The notes: generated by a model from the sequence alone, not told the origin. 29,025 bases of DNA from CAZTLI01 sp964614375 (GCA_964614375.1 CAZTLI010000011.1:1-29025); one strand, 5' to 3'; counted from the first letter of the stretch, positions 1 through 8,510 are shown. Numbers and translations: made by a program.

Positions 1-127
1 AACTTCAGAGTCTAGCAAGTTTTTTTAAGGTCTCCAACCTTTCCAAAACTCGGGTTATGTACCAACACGTCCGTCCGTGTGGTCACGTAAGACTCCGCAC
101 CGCTCTATGCCAGGCTAAGATCGAGTC

Positions 128-610
128 TCATCTGCCGCCAGCCATCGCTCTTTCTATCGCGCTAGGGAAACGTTGCTCAAAGTCGAGAATGCCAACCCAT
201 TCCGGCGTAACGGCAATGCGTGCCATCTTTGGGATGATCGGTTCAATTTGTTTTAACCATGCGCTACCGCCTTCTTCACCATTGTAGCGTTTGACAGCCA
301 ACGCATACTCTTTGGCTATACCGTCAACGACATTTACTCTTGCGGTGCCACGGATGGAAAGAACTTTGTATGGCATGGTATTGCTATCAATCGTAATGGC
401 AACCTTAGCGTTATGGATGATTTTCACTTTGGGAGCATCGATGGGTGATCCCATAACGATTTCCTTCCCATCCCAGTGAAAAGCAATCGGGATAACACGG
501 GGCGTTCCATCGCTCCAGACATAGGCTAGACGTGCAAGAATAGTGGATTGCAAAAGATTCTGGGCTACCGGGTCTTGTAATAACGATAAACTTCCTTGCT
601 GCGTAACCAT
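128..610 (-). CDS. Pyridoxamine 5'-phosphate oxidase-like (flavin/F420 split-barrel) protein
   Basis: A 160-residue protein of the PNPOx-like split-barrel fold, which binds FMN, F420 or heme in the cytoplasm. The N-terminal part carries the usual 'ILARLAYVWSDGTPRVIPI' strand pair, followed by a 'FHWDGKEIVMGSP' strand and a segment (about residues 60-75) matching the 'KVKIIHNAKVAITID' region of the family. Length is normal for the family. A ribosome binding site GAGGAG lies 8 bases before the ATG and overlaps the end of the upstream kinase gene, whose stop is 13 bases away, so the two are probably co-transcribed. The substrate cannot be told from sequence; homologues include F420-dependent reductases and poorly characterised stress proteins. 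The family call is firm, the reaction unknown. Confidence 0.85.
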   Translation of the reverse strand: MVTQQGSLSLLQDPVAQNLLQSTILARLAYVWSDGTPRVIPIAFHWDGKEIVMGSPIDAPKVKIIHNAKVAITIDSNTMPYKVLSIRGTARVNVVDGIAKEYALAVKRYNGEEGGSAWLKQIEPIIPKMARIAVTPEWVGILDFEQRFPSAIERAMAGGR

Positions 611-622
611 GATTCAAACTCC

Positions 623-3600
623 TCAAACATATCCATATTCACGGGCGATTTGACTGGCGTGTAACAAATGCTGTTCGCTCAGGTCGATATTCCCTTCTGC
701 CCAGGTGTCCAATGCAAGTTGTAATTGGGCTGCTACTGTTTCCGGTTGGGGTTGTTGTGCAGGTCCAAGCAGCACCTGCACATGATTGATTGCAGCCTCA
801 AGTTGACCGTTACTAATTTCTGCGGCGATCAGCGGCCACAAAGTAATCCAAATAATCACCTTGCCGACAGGTACTGTGGACATCTGCTGAAAACCCTGCT
901 GTGCCAGTTCCTGAGCCGCGGCAATTTTCCTCTCTCTTAGGGCGACCCACGCCTGATGACCGTAGGCTGACGCAATGTATTCTGTCATCTGACCGACCAG
1001 GGCAGTTTCTAACAGGCGCTTCGCATAAGCCTTGACCTCATCGACTAAGCCCTTCTTGCGCCGCACGACTGTTAAATAAGCAAGCGCACGAGAGATCAAC
1101 GTCACATCGCCAAGATGTTCTGCATCAACAAGACTTAACTGCATATGATATTCTGCTTCATCAAGATCACCATACCAGAGCTGTACAAATCCAAGTACAA
1201 ACCGGCATAGAATGTCTGCGGCATTATAGTCCCAAGGTTCTGATATCAAAGTATCGCCATATAACTTGGTAATCGCTTCTTGTGAAATGGTGGAACGTCC
1301 GCGCCGCAGATCAGCGAGCGCACTGTAAGCCGCGAAATGCCGCCGCTGTGAGCGTGTCGCATGAGCATCAAGGAATGGTTTGATCACAGAGTGTAAAGCT
1401 TGCATTTCGTCCGGCTGATTGAGCCAATAATAGACTGAAATACGCTCAACTTGCGTCTCAAACCATTCAAACCACCATACCGGATCAGAGACCATCCGGT
1501 CACTCTCTAACAGGTCAATGGCCCCGGAAAATAACTGGTTCGCTTCCTGAAATGCCCGTACATTCTTGGATGTCAATCCGATCTTTCGCCGCAAGCGCGC
1601 CAGTCTCACAAAATCAGTCGGCGGGACAAGTGCGAGCGCGGCTGATAGAACATTGTGGGATTCTTCATGCTGCCCACTCAATCCAAGCACATCTCCGAGG
1701 TTTTCATGCAGCTTGAAGGATAGTTGCCGCCACTGGACATCATTTTGGTTTGACAGTCGATCCAGTGATTCTAAAGCCGACCGATAGAAACTGATCGCTT
1801 CCTGATTGGCAAAGCCTTCTCTCGCCAAATTGCCTGCCTGTGCCAAATAGACCACCGCCTTATCGTGAATACCTGCCTGCTGATAGTGCCGTGCTATCGC
1901 CGGAATATACATGGAGTTATTGGGATGAACGCTTTCCATTGCTTCGGCAAGCCTGTGGTGGAGTGCTGGTAATTCGTCAGCAGTAAGAGCCATTAGGACG
2001 CCTTCGCGCAGTTTATCGTGGGCAAAGCGCCAGCGATCCTGCTCCATATCAATGACTGAGGTGGCGCTGCACTGTTCCAGCCAGCGGTCTATATTCGGTG
2101 TAAACTTCCGCAGCACGTCGAGATCAAGTTCGCGTCCGGCAACAGCCGCTAGCCGGAGCAAGGGTTGTGCATCTTCAGGGACGCGGCTCAGGCGGCTTTG
2201 CACAACGTTCTCAATACCGGCAGGACGCAGTGTCGTCTCCAGATTCGCTTCATGAATGCGGTCAAGCTGACCGACATGCTCAGCCAGGGCGCGCACGGTT
2301 TCAACTACAAAGAACACATTCCCTTCGGTTTCTCGCTGCAACAGCGCGATGATCTGGGGATGACGTCCGACATCCCCCAGCATTGTCTGGCTGAGTTCCC
2401 GCATCCCTTCGGTGTCAAAGCGGTTGAGTTTGAGGTGCTGCATCGTGCCAAGCACATCCCGCAGTTGGGGGCGCTCGTCATCACGGTAGCTTGCAATTAG
2501 CAACAGAGGCTGATCTGTGGTCAATGAGACCAAACGGCGGAGTAGTTCAAGGTTTTCGTCGGTTGCCCACTGCAAGTCTTCGAGGATCAGCACAGTCGGT
2601 TGCTTTAAAGCGCGGAAAACATCTGTGACGACACGAACAAATCGGTTCTGGTGTAACTGGGGGTCAATGGTGGGGGCATCCGGGATGGTGCGTTCGAGCA
2701 GACTTTCAATATCCGATATAAGGGCTTTCAACACACTTGCATTATCGTCGTTGATGTCAACCGACAGAATCAGTCGCCGCAGGGGATCGCGCCACACCTG
2801 ATACGGCACACTGCCTTCGATGATCGCCTGACCCCGTAAAATCAGCGCCCCGCGTATCAGCGCGCGAATCCGCAGTTCATCCAGCAGGCGTGATTTTCCC
2901 ACGCCACTTTCGCCGCCAATCAGCCATGCTCTAGGAGACTGGGATGACGATGCTTTGACAATCTCGTTCAAAGCGGACTTTAGTTTGTTGAGTTCTTCCT
3001 CACGCCCCACGAACTTAGCCGCCTGCAAAAAGCTTTCGCGGATGGCGACACTTTCTGTGGTGACTGACTGCCCAACAGCTTGTCGGAGGGCATGAATGAC
3101 TTCAGTGGCACTGGCATAACGATCTTGTGGTTGTTTTTCCAGCAGCCGGCTGATAATGGGCAAGAGGTCAGAACTTATGCCAGAAATATCAGGCGGCGCG
3201 GATAAAACGCTGTTGACGAGCAGGGCGACATTCTTCTGATTAAAGGGATGATGACCCGCCATCAGTTCGCAGGCGATCACCCCGACAGCATATAAATCGG
3301 AGGCAACACTGGCGTGTTCATCGGCAAATAATTCGGGAGCCATATATGCCAGCGTGCCTGCGGTGCTCTCTTGCACGTTAGACCGTGAATATACTCCTAC
3401 CAGCGACAAGCCAAAATCCAGCACCTTCACCGTGCCATCCTGCGCGATGAGAATGTTCCCCGGCTTCAGATCCCTGTGTATTACGCCCCGCCGATGCAGG
3501 TAGACCAGCGCTTGCAGCAGATTAACGAGGAGTTCAACTTGCTGAAGCGTCGATCGATGTTCTCCAACCTCAAGCAATGAACCCGGCTTCTCCAGAAGCT

Positions 3601-3889
3601 CCATGGTAAAATAAGGCTGTTCTTCTTCAAAGCCATAGTCGAGTACGCTGATAATATTGGGATGTCGCAGAGAGGCAAGCGTGCGAAATTCATCCGAGAG
3701 GGCAAGATAAAAATCATTCTCTGTACCTGGGGTCTCAGCAGGTTGCTCAGATAACAACGTTACCAGCTTCAGCGCAACTGCCTGCCCATTCAGGCGGTCT
3801 GTTGCCCGATATACTGCGCCCATCCCGCCTTTTCCCAGCAGATCATGTACAATATAGCGCTTGTTGACACGGATCTTATGGGTTGTCAT
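623..3889 (-). CDS. Ser/Thr protein kinase fused to AAA ATPase and TPR-like region
   Basis: A 1088-residue cytoplasmic signalling protein. Residues 8-270 form a Hanks-type kinase: glycine loop GKGGMGAVY (19-27), ATP lysine K41 in VALKL, catalytic loop HRDLKPGN (138-145), DFG (158-160) and APE (184-186), all intact. An AAA/STAND-type ATPase follows, opening with FVGREEEL (about 293), Walker A GGESGVGKS (325-333) and Walker B LILEDLQW (434-441). The rest, from about 640, is helical and TPR-like (for example YLAQAGNLAREGFANQEAI). A longer frame reaches 3949, but the promoter (-10 at 3921-3926, -35 at 3944-3949) overlaps that extension. The ATG at 3889 has GAGG six bases upstream and opens directly into the kinase domain, so I chose it. 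The family is known to couple phosphorylation to NTP-dependent oligomerisation; targets here are unknown. Confidence 0.9.
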   Translation of the reverse strand: MTTHKIRVNKRYIVHDLLGKGGMGAVYRATDRLNGQAVALKLVTLLSEQPAETPGTENDFYLALSDEFRTLASLRHPNIISVLDYGFEEEQPYFTMELLEKPGSLLEVGEHRSTLQQVELLVNLLQALVYLHRRGVIHRDLKPGNILIAQDGTVKVLDFGLSLVGVYSRSNVQESTAGTLAYMAPELFADEHASVASDLYAVGVIACELMAGHHPFNQKNVALLVNSVLSAPPDISGISSDLLPIISRLLEKQPQDRYASATEVIHALRQAVGQSVTTESVAIRESFLQAAKFVGREEELNKLKSALNEIVKASSSQSPRAWLIGGESGVGKSRLLDELRIRALIRGALILRGQAIIEGSVPYQVWRDPLRRLILSVDINDDNASVLKALISDIESLLERTIPDAPTIDPQLHQNRFVRVVTDVFRALKQPTVLILEDLQWATDENLELLRRLVSLTTDQPLLLIASYRDDERPQLRDVLGTMQHLKLNRFDTEGMRELSQTMLGDVGRHPQIIALLQRETEGNVFFVVETVRALAEHVGQLDRIHEANLETTLRPAGIENVVQSRLSRVPEDAQPLLRLAAVAGRELDLDVLRKFTPNIDRWLEQCSATSVIDMEQDRWRFAHDKLREGVLMALTADELPALHHRLAEAMESVHPNNSMYIPAIARHYQQAGIHDKAVVYLAQAGNLAREGFANQEAISFYRSALESLDRLSNQNDVQWRQLSFKLHENLGDVLGLSGQHEESHNVLSAALALVPPTDFVRLARLRRKIGLTSKNVRAFQEANQLFSGAIDLLESDRMVSDPVWWFEWFETQVERISVYYWLNQPDEMQALHSVIKPFLDAHATRSQRRHFAAYSALADLRRGRSTISQEAITKLYGDTLISEPWDYNAADILCRFVLGFVQLWYGDLDEAEYHMQLSLVDAEHLGDVTLISRALAYLTVVRRKKGLVDEVKAYAKRLLETALVGQMTEYIASAYGHQAWVALRERKIAAAQELAQQGFQQMSTVPVGKVIIWITLWPLIAAEISNGQLEAAINHVQVLLGPAQQPQPETVAAQLQLALDTWAEGNIDLSEQHLLHASQIAREYGYV

Positions 3890-3920
3890 GAAATTCCTCG
3901 GACCCTTGAGTTTCATATTG

Positions 3921-3949
3921 ATTGTAAAATATACTCGTTTTTTTGACAA
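3921..3949 (-). promoter_or_regulatory. Sigma70-like promoter of the kinase-ATPase gene
   Basis: On the minus strand TTGTCA (3949-3944), a 17-base spacer and TACAAT (3926-3921) form a near-consensus housekeeping promoter. Transcription would start near 3914, about 25 bases before the chosen ATG. A perfect 7-bp inverted repeat, TTGGAAC-GCA-GTTCCAA (3976-3992), lies about 27 bases upstream of the -35 box and could be an operator; that role is a guess. Confidence 0.65.
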
Positions 3950-4063
3950 TCACGCAGGCGAAAGTAGCGCAGTTTTTGGAACGCAGTTCCAAGGGTGTGA
4001 ACGACTGTCACAGCCGAGCCAGATGTTGTTGGCGAATCGACGTAGGATGAATTCAGAGGGAAA

Positions 4064-4335
4064 ATGGGTCTTCTCACCCGCACTTTCGATTTGTTGACGT
4101 GGCTGCTGCCGCACTGCGAGCAGTTCCCGAAAGCGCAGCGGTATCTGGTGAGGGAACCGGCACAAGCCAGGAGGAAACGGGTAAAGCGACCTGCCCAGCA
4201 GGTTGACGCGCCACTGCACCTGCTAAGATGGGCAGGATAAATCGACTGCTTGAGGCGATGAGAACGCAGAATGTGGTGGTTGATGGGATAGCCAGAAGCG
4301 TAGGTCGGGCGTGGAAAGATTGCAGATGAGGTCGA
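4064..4335 (+). pseudogene. Decayed Avd-like (four-helix bundle, DGR accessory) relic
   Basis: This 425-base gene-free stretch contains a 58-codon frame (4064-4240). Its start, RTFDLLTWLLPHCEQFPKAQ, matches my memory of the opening helix of four-helix-bundle/Avd proteins, the accessory partners of diversity-generating retroelement reverse transcriptases (pattern: TyDlllWliP...FPrsqRf). The frame then degenerates into an Arg/Lys-rich stretch and stops at 4238-4240. A shifted continuation (to about 4335) ends in GIARSVGRAWKDCR, which resembles the EIGRLLGGW tail of that family. Family members are about 110-130 residues, so this is broken. No reverse transcriptase, template repeat or variable repeat was recognised nearby. 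The N-terminal resemblance is fairly good; the C-terminal one is weak. Confidence 0.45.
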
Positions 4336-4374
4336 TGTGACTGCTGCTTTGTCAGCGAATTAGACTCAAGGTGG

Positions 4375-5463
4375 TCATTTGTGGCGTACAACAGCAATTT
4401 GGGTTCGTTCTTCAAATTCGATCAGATCAATGTCCTGCCCTGATACGAGGTTATACCTGCGAATTTCACCTGGATAGGTTCCTAATTCAGCAAATTGTGA
4501 GTAGATCAGATTTTCAGCGTCAATCCATTGTGGAACGAAGGCATTTGAGAGCACTGCAACTATTTCCCCAGAGGCAAACTCTGCAACCATGTAGGTATGC
4601 TCATATAAAAACAGTAGACGCTCTCCATTTGGAGAAAAACTAACGGGGTAAAACTGTGCTGATGAATCATAAATTCCTTCAATAACATAAGATGCCATGT
4701 CAAGAGTATCGAGACTTATTCGAGTGAATGAACCCGCCCCAATACCGGTTGTCGAAAGTATTTCATCTGTTGAGGGAATGCCTGTCCAATATGGCATATA
4801 TACTGGTAGTTCGACTCTACTTGCACTTGCTGCATCTATAAGATATGAGGTGCCTTGAAACGATCCATTTCTTACACTGCCAATGAATTGATCTTGCCCA
4901 ATCCAGCCAACAAGATTGTAGTTGGAAACTCCAAACTCATCGGTACAGATTTGTGTCTCCAGGTCTAGTAGACAATGTTCGCCCAGTCCATCTCGAGCTA
5001 CCACGCTGATACTTTCAAGGTCTGGGTCGTAAAAGCTTACTAAAAGGTAATTGGGATCAGGTACAGAGTCAATCTCAAAAAGATTCCGCTCTGCAAAGAC
5101 AATTTCTACTATGCCTGTATCCAAATCCATTTTGGATATACGACTCTGGCCTGCGGTTATCCCTCCGCAACATCCTGCACCTTCAAGAATGTAAACGACA
5201 TTAAACTCAGGATTGACCTCAAAATCCAAAATTTGCCCTAGTTGGGGTTCAAAGGAAAATAGCATGGCTCTTTCGCCAGTAAAGGCGTTTAACTCCCAAA
5301 AATCGCCCTGTTCATATTGCAATTGGAAAACTCGAATTTCTCTAATCTGGATAGCCTGACTTATAATGGCATTGGCAAATAGAAAACTGAAAAAGCTTAT
5401 TATTAATAAAGCTAATCGAAGCAATGTGATAAAGTGTAGCTCGTGTGGGACATTGGTTTGCAT
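4375..5463 (-). CDS. Exported TolB/WD40-like beta-propeller protein (downstream paralogue)
   Basis: About 362 residues from the preferred start. A hydrophobic N-terminal segment (LLRLALLIISFFSFLFANAI) acts as signal peptide or membrane anchor. The body is a run of beta-strand units with propeller-like wording: 'SRISKMDLDTGIVEIVF', 'YPVSFSPNGERLLFLYEH', 'GEIRRYNLVSGQDIDLIEF'. A CCGG pair of cysteines occurs near residue 95. The frame extends to 5499, but the ATG at 5463 (or 5469) lies just after the stop of the upstream paralogue at 5474, fitting translational coupling; no strong ribosome binding site is visible. The function is unknown; such propellers are often extracellular binding or display modules. 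Confidence 0.7.
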   Translation of the reverse strand: MQTNVPHELHFITLLRLALLIISFFSFLFANAIISQAIQIREIRVFQLQYEQGDFWELNAFTGERAMLFSFEPQLGQILDFEVNPEFNVVYILEGAGCCGGITAGQSRISKMDLDTGIVEIVFAERNLFEIDSVPDPNYLLVSFYDPDLESISVVARDGLGEHCLLDLETQICTDEFGVSNYNLVGWIGQDQFIGSVRNGSFQGTSYLIDAASASRVELPVYMPYWTGIPSTDEILSTTGIGAGSFTRISLDTLDMASYVIEGIYDSSAQFYPVSFSPNGERLLFLYEHTYMVAEFASGEIVAVLSNAFVPQWIDAENLIYSQFAELGTYPGEIRRYNLVSGQDIDLIEFEERTQIAVVRHK

Positions 5464-5473
5464 AAACATTGGT

Positions 5474-6595
5474 TTATTGTACAACAAGCAAGATACCATC
5501 TATATCATCTATGATATTGACTACAGAGTTGGTAAATGGTTCTAAAACGACCGTCAACACGTTTCCGCCTCTATAGCCCAAACTCCCAATCAGAAAAAGT
5601 GTGTTATCTGTCGACAGCCATTGAAACGAAGCCCACTGCATATCATAAATGGTAGGATAAGATTGAATAACACTCCCGTTTCGCAGGTCGATCAGAATTG
5701 CCTGTGAGGGATATCCACCTGCCATCACAGCGTGGTCTCCGTTTGGTGAAACCTCAACTATACCTGTGCTGATCGGAATCTCTGCAATTTCTCTGAATGT
5801 TTTGCGGTTTAGGTCGAGTAGAAGCAACTTACCAACTTCATCCGCCGTAAAAGGCGCATCGTATACCAATAGCTGATGGTCTTGACTTGGGATGCTACGA
5901 ATTTCAGTGGCGTAAAATCCATTGGGCAACGGAATGGTTTCCATTGTAAAGGTTGTGGTGTCAAGAACCTGTACAGTGTCCTGTTGATTCAAAATATACG
6001 CAAGCGTATCATTAGCTACCCATTCAAAAGCCTCCAAATAAGAGTCTTCGCCAAAGGTTAGGATATGGCAATCATTCTGATCAAAACTGAAGTCCACAAG
6101 ACACCACTGCTGGAGCGGAATTATGTCATAACGGTTCATGAAGGTCATATCTTCAGGGTAGAAACGAATCAATGCTTGTTCAGCGTTAGGCGATAAGCTG
6201 AAGTTTACCAGATTAACGCTCGTGAACATCACCTCGCGTTCGCCAGTTTGTAGGTTCATGCGAACCAGTTGACTTTCTCCAAGCGGGATAAAACCAGTAT
6301 CCTCACGCCCTGCTATCTCAAGGGTGAAAAGATACTCACCACCCTGAGCAATCTCAATTTCATGAACCCGATAGCCTTCTCGCTCTAAATTCAAATAAAG
6401 TTCCGGTGGCGCTCCATCGAAAAGATCCAACGACCATAATTGAGTGATATTGCGAAGGTGATGTTGCGGATAATCAGTTGTAGCAACCAACACTTCTCCC
6501 CGGCTCAAAACCCCAGGTGATGCCAGAGGCTCTTCTTGAGCAGATACAAAACATCCAAAATATAGCAGCACAATGAATAGTGTTAGTAATCTCAT
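5474..6595 (-). CDS. Secreted TolB/WD40-like beta-propeller protein (upstream paralogue)
   Basis: A 373-residue protein with a clean signal peptide (MRLLTLFIVLLYFGCFVSAQ, likely cut after SAQ). The mature part has repeating propeller strands such as 'SRGEVLVATTDYP', 'QLVRMNLQTGEREVMFTSV', 'NFSLSPNAEQALIRFYP' and 'GIVEVSPNGDHAVMAGG'. The 'xxMNLQTGEREVMF' and 'SPNGxxxL' units are shared with the next gene (KMDLDTGIVEIVF, SPNGERLLF), so the two look like a tandem duplication that has diverged. A weak AGGT lies about 8 bases before the ATG. No catalytic residues were recognised. Probably surface or periplasmic-side binding; the ligand is unknown. Confidence 0.75.
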   Translation of the reverse strand: MRLLTLFIVLLYFGCFVSAQEEPLASPGVLSRGEVLVATTDYPQHHLRNITQLWSLDLFDGAPPELYLNLEREGYRVHEIEIAQGGEYLFTLEIAGREDTGFIPLGESQLVRMNLQTGEREVMFTSVNLVNFSLSPNAEQALIRFYPEDMTFMNRYDIIPLQQWCLVDFSFDQNDCHILTFGEDSYLEAFEWVANDTLAYILNQQDTVQVLDTTTFTMETIPLPNGFYATEIRSIPSQDHQLLVYDAPFTADEVGKLLLLDLNRKTFREIAEIPISTGIVEVSPNGDHAVMAGGYPSQAILIDLRNGSVIQSYPTIYDMQWASFQWLSTDNTLFLIGSLGYRGGNVLTVVLEPFTNSVVNIIDDIDGILLVVQ

Positions 6596-6632
6596 TAAAT
6601 TTTACCTGCTATAGAATGCTGAATTCGAAAAC

Positions 6633-6661
6633 ATGAGGGAAATGTATTCCATTTCCCTCAT
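6633..6661 (-). terminator. Hairpin after the RHS-core gene
   Basis: A perfect 11-bp stem, ATGAGGGAAAT/ATTTCCCTCAT, with a 7-base loop lies ten bases beyond the stop of the RHS-core gene. On the minus strand it is followed by GTTTTCG, a weak U-tract. It separates that gene from the propeller pair. Confidence 0.6.
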
Positions 6662-6670
6662 TAGTGGTAT

Positions 6671-8173
6671 TTACTGTTCACAAAGCGGATTGAGGCTGAA
6701 GTAGATGGTTGTTAAATCGCCGCCTGAGGGATCGACACCAACAAACCTGTTTCTCAACCTTTGTAGTCTAGTATCTCGTGTCTCAGAAACGCCGCAGGCA
6801 CTATAGTTATAGTAACGGGGGTTATCAACAATGTAGGCAAAAGTTGCTTCAAGATTTGTTGAATTGGTAGGAGTAGGAACTCCTAACCAATAATATGATC
6901 TCAAATCGATTAGTGGGTCTACTGTCGGTGCTGATCCCATACCAAGTAACCATTGTGCTGCTTGATTAGATTCATTACTTGTTGGAAAGCTCCGATATCC
7001 GTTATTGGTATAGCAGTCCACGCCTGTATTTTGAATAATGCTTAAAGCTGTACGATAGTTTGTCCAGTCGGCAACACCTGACGTCATTCGATTATAAATT
7101 GAATGGGCGATCCCGTAAGCACTTACTCCCAAACCAGCCGCTTCGCAATTAATCACTCGGCTGATTGTCTCAAGGTCGGACGAACTCGGTGTTGGTGTTG
7201 GTCCTGGAATAGTAGGTTGCGGAGTAGGTGTTACCAACGATGGTGTTCTAGGGCATGGAGATGTTCCTTGCTGCAAATTGCCATCATATACCCAACCACC
7301 TAATGAATTGGCATACCACCAACCTGTGCCTCCAAGTTGAGTATCGCCTGGAACAAATGATGAAACTTGAATCTCCACTCCCGCAGGATTATTAACTACG
7401 TTAACAATTGGGGCAAGTAAACTTGGTTCACGCCTTATATTTAGGAACGGATTTGCGAAATTGCATGGGACGTGATACGTCGATGGCATTGGTGTTCCGG
7501 GAAAAGGTGTAGGCGTGGGTGTTATCGTCGGTAGTAAGCCCCGGCGACAATCAATGTAAGCCTGACCCGCATATCCAGCGCAAGGATCAGTTTGTAAGCA
7601 CATTCCTGTATTCATCATCTGAGCAAATGCCAGTGGATTATTCTGCATGAGATGATTCATCCCGCTGACATTAACAGGGCTTAACCCACTTGGGTCTGTA
7701 TGATTTACAGGGTTGCCTTGAACGTAAGCATATCGATTTAAGGACATTGGGTCGTTCATTGAACCTTCGGTTGGGTCTTGCGAAATGAATGTCCCTAGCT
7801 GAGGGCTATAATATCGGTTTCGTAGATAAACCAGCCCATTTGGATCAGTTGGTTCGCCCGTGTAACCGAACATCGTCTGCTCAGACCCCACCATATCGAT
7901 AGGATTACCGAAGGGGTCGTAGACAATACTTTGATGAACGGCTGCATCACCATCTACCACACCACGAACACTGCCCAGCCCATCCTCTGCCATCCACTTC
8001 CATTCACCGTTTTTCTGTTGCGAATGGATGCCACATGGCCCATGCACATAATAAGTGGTGTTCTGTGTACCACCACCTCCGCCGCTGCTTTGCGCTTCCG
8101 CCTTTACCTGTGCCTGATGTTTAGTGCCAGGTCGGCGCTGCATGTTCAGTCCCCGCTTGCTCTTCTTACCCAT
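6671..8173 (-). CDS. Short RHS-core protein with SH3-like and SleB-like hydrolase domains
   Basis: A 500-residue protein. Residues 62-165 form a conserved RHS-associated core: DGLGSVRGVVD, YDPFGNP (85-91), FGYTGEPTDPNGLVYLRNRY, SQDPTEG and NPVNHTDPSG (154-163). The core normally ends a barrel of 1000 or more residues; here almost nothing precedes it except a basic, glycine-rich leader with no signal peptide. After the core come a cysteine-containing stretch, two Pro/Thr linkers (about 215-230 and 312-330), an SH3-like module between them (LNIRREPSLLAP ... GWWYANSLGGWVYDG, 244-300) and a region resembling SleB/cell-wall hydrolases (ISRVINCEAAGLG ... HSIYNRM, 337-363). The ATG has GGAGAAG just upstream and overlaps the stop of a preceding micro-ORF. 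This may be a polymorphic-toxin tip or orphan cassette, or a wall-remodelling enzyme; the hydrolase assignment is moderate. Confidence 0.75.
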   Translation of the reverse strand: MGKKSKRGLNMQRRPGTKHQAQVKAEAQSSGGGGGTQNTTYYVHGPCGIHSQQKNGEWKWMAEDGLGSVRGVVDGDAAVHQSIVYDPFGNPIDMVGSEQTMFGYTGEPTDPNGLVYLRNRYYSPQLGTFISQDPTEGSMNDPMSLNRYAYVQGNPVNHTDPSGLSPVNVSGMNHLMQNNPLAFAQMMNTGMCLQTDPCAGYAGQAYIDCRRGLLPTITPTPTPFPGTPMPSTYHVPCNFANPFLNIRREPSLLAPIVNVVNNPAGVEIQVSSFVPGDTQLGGTGWWYANSLGGWVYDGNLQQGTSPCPRTPSLVTPTPQPTIPGPTPTPSSSDLETISRVINCEAAGLGVSAYGIAHSIYNRMTSGVADWTNYRTALSIIQNTGVDCYTNNGYRSFPTSNESNQAAQWLLGMGSAPTVDPLIDLRSYYWLGVPTPTNSTNLEATFAYIVDNPRYYNYSACGVSETRDTRLQRLRNRFVGVDPSGGDLTTIYFSLNPLCEQ

Positions 8174-8255
8174 TTTTCTTCTCCATAACTTGAGCAGCGT
8201 CTGCTACTGTGCGAACGGGTTGAATAACTGTGGTGGTTTCAAAAATAGTTCTCAT
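8166..8255 (-). CDS. 29-codon ORF coupled to the RHS-core gene
   Basis: The micro-ORF encodes a 29-residue peptide beginning MRTIFETTTVIQPVR and ending QVMEKKNG. It has a near-perfect ribosome binding site (GGAGG, five bases before the ATG at 8255). Its stop codon TAA overlaps the start of the RHS-core gene (AATGGGTAAG), the arrangement of translational coupling, and its last codons supply the next gene's ribosome binding site. The peptide has no signal sequence or known motif. It may be a leader peptide controlling translation or a small partner protein. Confidence 0.5.
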   Translation of the reverse strand: MRTIFETTTVIQPVRTVADAAQVMEKKNG

Positions 8256-8322
8256 ATTTTCCTCCATTTTATCTGTACAAACATATTCTTGGCAACCACG
8301 CCAAACTTATCATAGCACAAAA

Positions 8323-8341
8323 GTTCTATCAAATGTAGAAC
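8323..8341. repeat. Inverted repeat upstream of the RHS micro-operon
   Basis: GTTCTA-tcaaatg-TAGAAC is a perfect 6-bp inverted repeat about 70 bases before the micro-ORF start on the minus strand, close to a possible TATGAT -10 box (about 8310-8315). It could be a regulator binding site. The evidence is the symmetry alone. Confidence 0.3.
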
Positions 8342-8423
8342 ATTTGTCCCGTTTTTGGTTCAATTTTTCCAACTTTAACACTCAGTATCTCAGGTGGCTC
8401 AACTGCCTCAAGGAGGATTTGCG

Positions 8424-8510
8424 ATGTTAAACAGCACTCTGGATAGGGGTATGTTTTTTGTAAATTCAGTAGAAATGGGTGTCTCAACCTGTGCCGCCTG
8501 TGTCGGTTGA
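8424..8510 (+). CDS. Possible 28-residue Cys-containing peptide ORF
   Basis: AAGGAGG stands seven bases before an ATG that opens a 28-codon frame ending in VSTCAACVG. The last third of the ORF lies inside a long palindrome, and its TGA stop falls in the right arm. The strong ribosome binding site is the main support. With no homologue known to me, it could be a leader peptide, a small secreted or modified peptide, or chance. Confidence 0.25.
   Translation: MLNSTLDRGMFFVNSVEMGVSTCAACVG

Noticed and set aside
4375..5499. Upstream start (5499) for the second propeller gene
   Set aside because: It would overlap the first propeller gene; starts at 5469 or 5463 place the membrane segment near the N-terminus.
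8124..8430. Plus-strand frames of 63-66 codons opposite the RHS start region
   Set aside because: No ribosome binding site and rich in random hydrophobic/aromatic residues; they are shadows of the micro-operon's upstream region.
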